A stretch of 5,459 nt of DNA, from the NCBI GenBank assembly GCA_013329925.1, contig DUJK01000126.1, positions 447-5,905 on the forward strand. The letters are read 5' to 3'. The notes below the pieces were generated by a model that worked only from the letters and a program-made list of their open reading frames with translations, was not told the origin of the DNA and did not search any database. The position numbers and the translations under genes were made by a program. Positions 1-5,005 of the stretch are shown piece after piece (position 1 is the stretch's first letter; each line of letters begins with the position of its first letter). Origin of the DNA: Candidatus Poseidoniaceae archaeon (GTDB lineage Archaea; Thermoplasmatota; Poseidoniia; Poseidoniales; Poseidoniaceae).

Positions 1-581
1 TTATCACCGACTCCATCACCATCAGAGTCGCTCCATTCGTTTGGATCATTGGGGAAAGCATCATCCCCATCATTAAATCCATCACCATCAGTGTCGACAT
101 CGGCTAATTCCGGAATGGTAAAACTAGTTGTTGACCATGCATCACCATTGTTACCACTTGCTCGATTTGCATTCATCACGGCAAAATTAACCGTAACGTC
201 ACCACTTCCTGAGGTTGGTGGCGCCCATTGGAATGTCCAAGAGGTCCCTGCGCTACCTGAGTGAGTTGCGCTAGAACCACTAATCTGCGTATTGGAGCCA
301 GGGTTTGAGAGTGTGCCTGCGCTTACTTGCAAGGAAAATCCACCGCCAGAGCCACCATTGCCGCCACTAAATCCAACTGTAATCGAATAACTTGTAGTTG
401 CTGGATCATATTCTGCGGGGAAATTGTGCGTAGCCGAGATTGCACCAGTTGCGCCGCCATGACAATTACAGCCACTGGAACCGGAGTTGTGCTTACCTGA
501 AGAGTTGCCTTGCGATATTGGAATCCCGCCGGCTAATAAGATGCCCAAAATTACTAGAGTCGTGGCCGTCCTTATGTTCAT
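1..581 (-). CDS. Exported choice-of-anchor V-like protein with thrombospondin type 3 repeats (partial, N-terminal part)
   Basis: The gene runs off the left edge, so only 193 codons are visible. A signal peptide or signal anchor lies at residues 9-22 (LVILGILLAG core after a short basic N-terminus). A Ser/Gly-rich stretch follows, with a GCNCHGG motif at 37-43, then a beta-rich domain at about 58-156 with FSLQVSAG, FQWAPP and AVMNAN signatures. This order resembles the choice-of-anchor V/Reeler-like exported domain, in which a Cys-Cys-His motif precedes the beta-sandwich. From residue 161 there are acidic DTDGDG and DSDGDG repeats of the thrombospondin type 3 kind, which bind calcium. The protein should be exported and sit on or outside the cell; the anchor would be in the missing C-terminus. 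An in-frame ATG lies five codons upstream (596), but a TATA element 24-29 nt upstream of 581 makes a leaderless start at 581 more likely. Function is otherwise unknown; adhesion or extracellular binding is an inference. Confidence 0.72.
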   Translation of the reverse strand, partial: MNIRTATTLVILGILLAGGIPISQGNSSGKHNSGSSGCNCHGGATGAISATHNFPAEYDPATTSYSITVGFSGGNGGSGGGFSLQVSAGTLSNPGSNTQISGSSATHSGSAGTSWTFQWAPPTSGSGDVTVNFAVMNANRASGNNGDAWSTTSFTIPELADVDTDGDGFNDGDDAFPNDPNEWSDSDGDGVGD

Positions 582-604
582 ATTTCCACCATTCATCTTC
601 TTGG

Positions 605-610
605 TTTATA
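605..610 (-). promoter_or_regulatory. TATA box for the exported TSP3 protein gene
   Basis: On the minus strand TATAAA lies 24-29 nt upstream of the ATG at 581, with a purine-rich GGGAACCA in the BRE position just upstream. This spacing fits an archaeal promoter firing at or next to the ATG, giving a leaderless mRNA. The ATG at 596 lies too close to the box to be on that transcript. A GGTGG precedes the 581 ATG but would be mostly or wholly untranscribed under this model. Confidence 0.6.
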
Positions 611-659
611 TTGGTTCCCACCCGTGGAAAATTTTCAACGGAAGTAATCAATGGTTGAT

Positions 660-899
660 TTAAGCTGAAATCATTACATTACCGCTGGCATCTCTCTTGG
701 CTTTGCGAATGGTCACCTTAGTTGTCGACTTTCTTTTTGCCCCAGAGTGCAGGAGGTGTTGGTTTGAATATTGCACCAATGGCCTTGACTTACGAGATGG
801 TCTTGAGTTATTGACCCTAGATTTTCTGCTGACTTTTTGCTGTCTTGCTTCGTGAGTAACTTTGACCCTCGACTCGGTATCCAAATTCCAATCTACCAT
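660..899 (-). CDS. Small highly basic protein of unknown function
   Basis: This 79-residue protein is not recognised. It has 19 Lys/Arg against 5 Asp/Glu, so it is strongly cationic. The middle holds two copies of an SRKSR element (residues 24-28 and 35-39), and a second basic patch covers 55-69 (GAKRKSTTKVTIRKAKR). The N-terminus (MVDWNLDTESR) is mildly acidic. There is no cysteine, no membrane segment and no recognisable zinc finger. The composition suggests nucleic-acid or ribosome binding, which is inference only. The two SRKSR copies use different codons, so they are not a recent DNA duplication. The ORF is taken as real because a strong TATA element is correctly placed for a leaderless start at this ATG and because it fills the space between two same-strand genes with gaps of 78 and 43 bp. 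It may be restricted to this lineage. Confidence 0.6.
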   Translation of the reverse strand: MVDWNLDTESRVKVTHEARQQKVSRKSRVNNSRPSRKSRPLVQYSNQHLLHSGAKRKSTTKVTIRKAKRDASGNVMISA

Positions 900-923
900 A
901 ATCCCTAAAAACTACGTATATGG

Positions 924-929
924 TATAAA
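924..929 (-). promoter_or_regulatory. TATA box for the small basic protein gene
   Basis: On the minus strand the sequence TTTATA, inside GGTTTATACC, lies 25-30 nt upstream of the ATG at 899. No Shine-Dalgarno sequence is obvious near the start. This is the spacing expected for a leaderless archaeal transcript. The box sits in the 43-bp gap after the peroxidase gene, so the basic protein can be transcribed independently of it. Confidence 0.6.
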
Positions 930-942
930 CCGTTGTTTTTGC

Positions 943-1398
943 TTAAATTATGGTGTTTATTGGAGTTTGTGAAGGAAATCTGGTCGCGACACCTTCATTA
1001 TTTATCAAAAATTTTTCAAAATTCCAACGCACTGAACCTTGATGACCATCAACCCCAGTAATTTTGGTTAGCGCTTCATAGAGTGGCGATTGGTTTTCGC
1101 CTTTGACATTAATCTTACTCATAAGCGGGAAATCAACGCCATATGTCTCGCTAGTAAAACGACAAATTTCCTCGTGAGATCCTGGCTCCTGCCCACCAAA
1201 TTGGTTACAAGGAAATCCTACTACTAACAGTCCGTGTTCCGTTGATGCTTGTTGCAAATCGGCATATTGTTTTGTCATACCACAGGCACTAGCGACATTA
1301 ACCACCAACCAAGTGTCAGTAGACGACCCGCCCAGTTTACGTAAGGTCTGTGAGTTTCCATCCATATCATCAAATGGGATATCTAATACATTGCTCAT
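943..1398 (-). CDS. Glutathione peroxidase family protein (Cys-type, probably thioredoxin-dependent)
   Basis: This 151-residue thiol peroxidase of the GPx family reduces hydrogen peroxide and organic hydroperoxides in the cytoplasm. The family signatures are clear: NVASACGMT (34-42), GFPCNQFGGQEPG (61-73) and WNFEKFL (125-131). The catalytic tetrad by family alignment is Cys39 (Cys, not selenocysteine), Gln70, Trp125 and Asn126. Non-animal Cys-type members usually use thioredoxin as reductant through a second, resolving Cys in the helix after the FPCNQF loop. Here the candidate is Cys79 in EEICRF, about one turn earlier than the usual place; Cys64 is the other Cys. The reading frame stays open upstream to 1638, but that part overlaps the hydrolase gene and looks unlike GPx. 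The ATG at 1398 gives the normal GPx N-terminus and has a TATA box at the right distance. The C-terminus, ending about 20 residues after WNFEKFL, is shorter than in many homologues. Confidence 0.93.
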   Translation of the reverse strand: MSNVLDIPFDDMDGNSQTLRKLGGSSTDTWLVVNVASACGMTKQYADLQQASTEHGLLVVGFPCNQFGGQEPGSHEEICRFTSETYGVDFPLMSKINVKGENQSPLYEALTKITGVDGHQGSVRWNFEKFLINNEGVATRFPSQTPINTII

Positions 1399-1421
1399 AT
1401 ACGCTTGCAGACTATCAACAT

Positions 1422-1428
1422 CTATAAG
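1422..1428 (-). promoter_or_regulatory. TATA box for the peroxidase gene
   Basis: On the minus strand CTTATAG lies 24-30 nt upstream of the ATG at 1398, consistent with a leaderless start. It lies in the 74-bp divergent region shared with the hydrolase gene, so transcription of the two genes could be coupled. The box also argues against the longer reading frame, whose ATG lies at 1638 inside the neighbouring gene. Confidence 0.55.
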
Positions 1429-1441
1429 TTTAGCATAGCAA

Positions 1442-1449
1442 TTATCATA
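1442..1449 (+). promoter_or_regulatory. Possible TATA-like element for the alpha/beta hydrolase gene
   Basis: TTATCATA lies 24-31 nt upstream of the ATG at 1473. It is a weak match to the archaeal TATA consensus, but its spacing is the same as for the clearer promoters in this window. It favours the start at 1473 over the in-frame ATG at 1488. Confidence 0.3.
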
Positions 1450-1472
1450 GGTAGTGATGCAATGTACATTAC

Positions 1473-2219
1473 ATGGCAGTTGATAGAATGCAGTGGGGTG
1501 CAGAGGAATGGCAGTTCGCCGACCTCCACATGCCAGACGTTGATTCTCCCTTTGCCAATGAACATGGATTACCGTGCGTGATGTTGATTCACGGTGGTTT
1601 TTGGAAATCACAGTACACATCTGAGTTGATGAAGCCAATCGCAGAGGATTTGGCTGAGGCTGGATTAGCTGCTTGGAATATCGAATTTAAGCGATGGGAT
1701 GAACAAGAATCTGGAGTTTGGATGGATACATTGTCTGATGTATTAAGGGCCTGGGGCCAACTGGCATTATTACCCGGTATTGACATAATGCGTTCAATGG
1801 TCATGGGGCATTCAGCAGGAGGTCAACTAGCGCTAATCCTTGCCGCAAAGGCAGAAAGAAAGCCATGGCTAGCAATAGCCCAAGCACCAATCACAGATTT
1901 GGTGGGTGCTGACCGGGCAAAATTATCAGATGATGGTGACGCTGTCCGCAGGTGGATAGGATGCGCACCAGAAGAGGATGAATCCTTGTGGTCAAATCTT
2001 AATCCAGTTGATAATCCTCCTGTTGCCCCGGTACTACTTATTCACGGCGAGGAAGACGATGAGGTACCTATTGAACAATCTGAGACATATGCTAGAGTCA
2101 TGAAGGCAAAAGGTAGTGATGTGCAAAAAGTATGGCTACCAGGCGACCACTACTCGATAATAGACGTCGCAAGTGATGATTGGCTAGTAATCCTCAATGC
2201 AATCTTAGATTGGTTATGA
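1473..2219 (+). CDS. Alpha/beta hydrolase (esterase/kynurenine formamidase-like)
   Basis: This 248-residue serine hydrolase has a complete alpha/beta fold. HGGFW at 40-44 forms the oxyanion hole, GHSAGG at 112-117 carries the nucleophile Ser114, HGEEDDEVP at 191-199 supplies the acid (Asp195 by the usual HGxxDxxVP spacing), and GDHYS at 224-228 supplies His226. HGG[FY]W plus GHSAGG is typical of the esterase/kynurenine formamidase/BD-FAE branch, which cleaves esters or aryl formamides. There is no signal peptide, so it is cytoplasmic. The real substrate cannot be read from sequence, and no tryptophan-degradation gene is nearby. The first in-frame ATG after an upstream stop (TGA at 1455) is at 1473; an ATG at 1488 would remove only five residues. 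The gene is divergent from the peroxidase gene, and the SDR gene follows after 38 bp, which would allow co-transcription. Confidence 0.9.
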   Translation: MAVDRMQWGAEEWQFADLHMPDVDSPFANEHGLPCVMLIHGGFWKSQYTSELMKPIAEDLAEAGLAAWNIEFKRWDEQESGVWMDTLSDVLRAWGQLALLPGIDIMRSMVMGHSAGGQLALILAAKAERKPWLAIAQAPITDLVGADRAKLSDDGDAVRRWIGCAPEEDESLWSNLNPVDNPPVAPVLLIHGEEDDEVPIEQSETYARVMKAKGSDVQKVWLPGDHYSIIDVASDDWLVILNAILDWL

Positions 2220-2227
2220 TGGCATAA

Positions 2228-2233
2228 TAATAT
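2228..2233 (+). promoter_or_regulatory. Possible TATA box for the SDR gene
   Basis: TAATAT, within the run ATAATAATATG, lies 25-30 nt upstream of the ATG at 2258. It is moderately convincing. If real, the SDR gene has its own promoter in the 38-bp gap after the hydrolase, in addition to any read-through from that gene. It also favours ATG 2258 over the in-frame TTG at 2252. Confidence 0.4.
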
Positions 2234-2257
2234 GTCATATGACCTATTGGCTTGACT

Positions 2258-3073
2258 ATGGACCTACTTGGCAAGGATTACCCCTATTCGCGCAGTTCAC
2301 TAAATGGCAAGCACGCATTAATTTTTGGCGCAAGCAAGGGGATTGGTGCAGCAACTGCTAAAATGATGGCCTGCGCTGGTGCTGATGTTACAATTTGCGC
2401 AAGGAACCAAGATTCTCTTAATCAGTTAACCAGTGAATTGGTCGGTCTGGGTGATGGGCGCCATGAATCTAGAGTCGTAGATATGGAAGACTTGGAAAAA
2501 TTAGATCATGTTATTATGGAAATACTTGAAAATTTAGGACCTGTTCATATCCTAATCAATAATTCTGGCGGCCCACCTGGCGGACCATTATTAGACAACT
2601 CAGTAGAGGATTTCCATGCGCCATTTACTAGACACTTACACGCCTCTCACAAGATTACCAAACAATTGGTACCAGTAATGGAACAGGAAGGTTATGGCCG
2701 CATTATACAAATTATTTCAACCTCAGTGAAAGAACCGATTCCAAATATTGGATTATCTAATACGCTACGAGGTGCCATGGCTAGTTGGGCAAAATCACTC
2801 TCAAGGGAGTTAGCACCTTGTATTACCATCAACAATGTGTTACCGGGATTTACCGCGACTGAAAGACTGGATAACCTAGCTAGAACCATCAACCGAAAAA
2901 CTGGTAAATCGCACCAAGAAATTCATGATGGATGGATGTCACAAGTCCCAATTGAAAGATTAGTCGATCCGCTTGAAACCGCATCAGCAATTACTTTCCT
3001 CGCTATGCCTGCATCTGGAGCAATTCGCGGTATTTCTCTGGCAGTTGATGGTGGCCGTCTAAGAGGAATTTAA
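2258..3073 (+). CDS. SDR-family protein with divergent catalytic tetrad (3-oxoacyl-ACP reductase-like)
   Basis: This 271-residue Rossmann-fold protein belongs to the short-chain dehydrogenase/reductase superfamily. The cofactor loop is GASKGIG (24-30), with Phe23 where a Thr is usual. Lys27 and Arg49 (in CARN) suggest NADPH preference. LINNSGG (99-105) is the NNAG-like motif and LPGFTATERL (195-204) the usual segment after the active site. An ungapped comparison with FabG-type enzymes through GRII...SLS puts Ser154 at the catalytic Ser, but Ser167 in place of the catalytic Tyr and Arg171 in place of the Lys. The tetrad Asn aligns with His126. This matches the known BKR-like SDR subgroup, often named FabG, that lacks a perfect catalytic tetrad. 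Its reaction is uncertain: it may use another mechanism, or bind a dinucleotide without classical activity. The start is the ATG at 2258; a TTG two codons upstream is also in frame. It follows the hydrolase closely and converges on the DNase gene without a gap. Confidence 0.88.
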   Translation: MDLLGKDYPYSRSSLNGKHALIFGASKGIGAATAKMMACAGADVTICARNQDSLNQLTSELVGLGDGRHESRVVDMEDLEKLDHVIMEILENLGPVHILINNSGGPPGGPLLDNSVEDFHAPFTRHLHASHKITKQLVPVMEQEGYGRIIQIISTSVKEPIPNIGLSNTLRGAMASWAKSLSRELAPCITINNVLPGFTATERLDNLARTINRKTGKSHQEIHDGWMSQVPIERLVDPLETASAITFLAMPASGAIRGISLAVDGGRLRGI

Positions 3074-4039
3074 TTAGCGATACAAATCAAACCAAACTGG
3101 ATAATGATCAGATACATCGGTCGAGTTAAATGAGGTATCTATGCCCCAAGAACCGACTAATCGCCCATTTAATTCATTCAAAGTAACAATACGGTCATAA
3201 GCGCAATCAGTCGATGAAACCGTGGTATCTGCAAGGTCATTTACCAACCAATTATATTGCGGCAATCGCATTGGTGAATCCCACAGTTCTTGTGAATTAG
3301 CATAACTACAATCAGCGTTAAAATCACCCAGTATTATCAAATCTGTTTCCTCGGTATTATTCTCACGATAACTCTCTACCACTGTGTGTAGGGCATTGAT
3401 TTCCTCCATTGCCAAAGCAGGTTTGGTATGAATAGAAAAGATGGTAAAATCAAACCCAGAACTATTACCGCTTTCATTCAGTAATTCAAACGTTGCTAAA
3501 TAAGGTTCACGTTGAAACAAATCTTCACTAGAATCATTGTACAGGGACCCATTACCTAATTCTCTAAACACTGAGGTGTTGTAATAGTAAACATATTGTT
3601 CTTGAGCAGAAGAAGAAGCATTAACCCCACTCCTTGGACTCAGTGACATATTCCAAGTATCTCCAGATTGGTTATTTATTTCATCAAGGAATTCATAAGG
3701 CACAGTTTGGTCAATATCTTTGACCTCCTGTACAGCAACCATATCATATTGCAGTACAATATCAACTAATTGACTCACTACCTCAGGTTTATCCATTTTT
3801 GTTTTACCAAAAACTTGGATGTTGAAAGTAGCAATTCGTGCTACTTCAGAACGGTTTAATTCAGGGATTTCTCGGCCTTCAGTACCTTCTTCTGACTCTT
3901 CTTCTTCTGGTTCAATATAGACAAAAACAGTATTTTCATCCTTATGTATCATCAAATGAATGGTCATCGGTGCGAGAATGAGTATTGCCACTAGGCTTAG
4001 CGCCTGAAGATAGCCATCAAGAGAACCCATCTCTCTCAT
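3074..4039 (-). CDS. Membrane-anchored DNase I-like extracellular nuclease
   Basis: This 321-residue protein has one N-terminal membrane segment (about 11-31), an acidic linker (43-60, rich in Glu) and a DNase I domain of the endonuclease/exonuclease/phosphatase superfamily (about 66-321). It resembles pancreatic DNase I in order and detail: ATFNIQVFG (70-78), VQEV (103-106), QREP (176-179), SIHTKP (202-207), GDFNADCSY (238-246), CAYDRI (279-284) and SDHYPV (310-315). The expected catalytic and metal residues are present: Asn73, Glu105, His204, Asp239, Asn241, Asp282, Asp311 and His312; Glu147 probably matches bovine Glu78. Cys244 and Cys279 match the structural disulfide of DNase I; the second, small-loop disulfide is absent. 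Eleven N-glycosylation sequons indicate an exported, glycosylated domain. The likely role is metal-dependent cleavage of extracellular DNA outside the membrane. The start at 4039 is the first ATG; 4030 is possible. A weak AATAAT lies 24-29 nt upstream. Confidence 0.9.
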   Translation of the reverse strand: MREMGSLDGYLQALSLVAILILAPMTIHLMIHKDENTVFVYIEPEEEESEEGTEGREIPELNRSEVARIATFNIQVFGKTKMDKPEVVSQLVDIVLQYDMVAVQEVKDIDQTVPYEFLDEINNQSGDTWNMSLSPRSGVNASSSAQEQYVYYYNTSVFRELGNGSLYNDSSEDLFQREPYLATFELLNESGNSSGFDFTIFSIHTKPALAMEEINALHTVVESYRENNTEETDLIILGDFNADCSYANSQELWDSPMRLPQYNWLVNDLADTTVSSTDCAYDRIVTLNELNGRLVGSWGIDTSFNSTDVSDHYPVWFDLYR

Positions 4040-4116
4040 GGTTGGTCATATTTGTTATCAAGATTATTGCTAAATCTGTTGGAATAGGTTATTCATGCTA
4101 GGGACTTGGCGCAGTC
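4040..4116. promoter_or_regulatory. Divergent promoter region between the DNase I-like and TPR genes
   Basis: This 77-bp gap must hold the promoters of both divergent genes. On the minus strand AATAAT (4063-4068) lies 24-29 nt before the DNase start at 4039. On the plus strand GTTATT (4088-4093) lies 24-29 nt before the TPR start at 4117. Both are weak TATA candidates judged mainly by spacing. No convincing Shine-Dalgarno sequence or inverted repeat was seen. Confidence 0.35.
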
Positions 4117-4950
4117 ATGAACGGCGAGGTTAGTGCTCAACAAGCAAAGAAAATTGTCTCAATGCTTACTGATGGAGGAGCAATTGAAAATGTCAATACT
4201 CCTCTAGCCCTACGTTTGATTCCATTAGCCCAAGAACTAGAAGATTTTTCTCTAGTTGAACGCCTACTAGAACACGCAAAGAAAGTATCAGAAGATGAAT
4301 TAGAATCTGGATGGGTCGAATTTGAACAACTAAAAATTGTTGATTCTCAACAAGAAAAATTCGTTGAACTGGCAGCAAAGTCTGAGAAAATAGAGAACGG
4401 TGAAGCGCTGGCTGCTGCAGTTTTACACCACATAGGATTGATATGCTTGAGTCACGAAAATTATGATGAGTGTAAAGTATTTATTACACGCTCAATGCGA
4501 ATTCGAGAAAAGATATCAGACGACTCGGGGCTTGTTTACAGTTTAGCGGTTTTAGAGACCTGTGATAAGCGGCAAGATAACCTTGATTCCGCACTAGTTC
4601 ATGGCGCCAGGAAACTTGAATTACTCACTAATTCTAACGATCAAGAAGGATTGATGGAAGCACTATCCGACTTGGCACACACTCAAGCGTCATTGGGAAC
4701 ATTTGATGCGGCAATTGACCTCTATACACAATCATTAGAACTATCCAATGACCTAGAAGATGTGTCGGGACAATTTGTTGCTAGGTGGGGCTTAGCAGAC
4801 ATATGTGAGATTCAAAGTGACTATCAGGGCGCTATGATTCACTTGTCTGATTGTTTGCATTCATTCATTGCTTTTGGACTCCAACCACCGGTACAAATCC
4901 GTGAGAGATTGGAAGCTCTTACAAATTTAGAGAATCCCAACTCAGATTAA
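4117..4950 (+). CDS. Cytoplasmic TPR-repeat protein
   Basis: This 277-residue all-helical protein has tetratricopeptide repeats. The first 90 residues are helical and acidic without a clear repeat match. Four helix-turn-helix units then follow at about 97-132, 137-171, 180-213 and 220-253. Equivalent positions (GLICLSHENYDEC at 107, LETCDKRQDNLDSA at 146, LAHTQASLGTFDAA at 186, LADICEIQSDYQGA at 226) recur every 40 residues or so, longer than the classic 34 and typical of the kinesin-light-chain/LGN-like TPR type. There is no signal peptide, membrane segment or added catalytic domain. TPR proteins act as scaffolds for protein contacts; the partner here is unknown. The gene is divergent from the DNase I-like gene, and the luciferase-like monooxygenase gene follows after 55 bp on the same strand. 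Confidence 0.82.
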   Translation: MNGEVSAQQAKKIVSMLTDGGAIENVNTPLALRLIPLAQELEDFSLVERLLEHAKKVSEDELESGWVEFEQLKIVDSQQEKFVELAAKSEKIENGEALAAAVLHHIGLICLSHENYDECKVFITRSMRIREKISDDSGLVYSLAVLETCDKRQDNLDSALVHGARKLELLTNSNDQEGLMEALSDLAHTQASLGTFDAAIDLYTQSLELSNDLEDVSGQFVARWGLADICEIQSDYQGAMIHLSDCLHSFIAFGLQPPVQIRERLEALTNLENPNSD

Positions 4951-4994
4951 CTCACCTCCACATCGATTATGTCCTAAGAGCGTTTGGGATGACC

Positions 4995-4998
4995 GGTG
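4995..4998 (+). promoter_or_regulatory. Possible ribosome binding site for the luciferase-like monooxygenase gene
   Basis: GGTG lies 7 nt before the ATG at 5006 and is complementary to CACC in the archaeal 16S rRNA 3' end. No TATA-like sequence sits 24-30 nt upstream of this start. The nearest A/T-rich element, ATTATG at 4966-4971, is at -35 to -40. A leadered mRNA, or co-transcription with the TPR gene, is therefore more likely here than a leaderless start. Confidence 0.35.
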
Positions 4999-5005
4999 GC
5001 AAGTC

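Noticed and set aside
1..115. Repeated CATCACCATC-like words suggesting a DNA tandem repeat or CRISPR-like array
   Set aside because: They are the codons of the DxDGDG calcium-binding repeats on the minus strand; there are no regular spacers.
49..264. Plus-strand open frame of 71 codons
   Set aside because: It is the antisense shadow of the TSP3/choice-of-anchor coding sequence, which has a coherent signal peptide and repeats in its own frame.
440..658. Plus-strand open frame of 72 codons
   Set aside because: It lies antisense to the start and promoter of the exported protein gene, and its translation has no recognisable features.
1399..1638. N-terminal extension of the peroxidase reading frame to an ATG at 1638
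   Set aside because: It overlaps the hydrolase coding region on the other strand, does not resemble a GPx N-terminus or signal peptide, and would place the good TATA box at 1422-1428 inside the gene.
1589..1804. Minus-strand open frame of 71 codons
   Set aside because: Antisense to the alpha/beta hydrolase, whose motifs and catalytic triad establish the real frame.
2252..2257. TTG start two codons before the SDR ATG
   Set aside because: The ATG at 2258 is a stronger start and fits the upstream TATA-like element; the two extra residues add nothing recognisable.
2692..2892. Minus-strand open frame of 66 codons
   Set aside because: Antisense to the SDR-like gene in a conserved region of that protein.
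4193..4378. Minus-strand open frame of 61 codons with hydrophobic translation
   Set aside because: Antisense to the helical N-terminal part of the TPR gene; the hydrophobicity comes from reverse reading of Glu/Lys-rich codons.
4951..4961. CTCACCTCCAC after the TPR stop, resembling a 16S rRNA 3' end or, on the minus strand, a Shine-Dalgarno sequence
   Set aside because: There is no rRNA sequence upstream and no minus-strand start codon at a usable distance; it is most likely chance.
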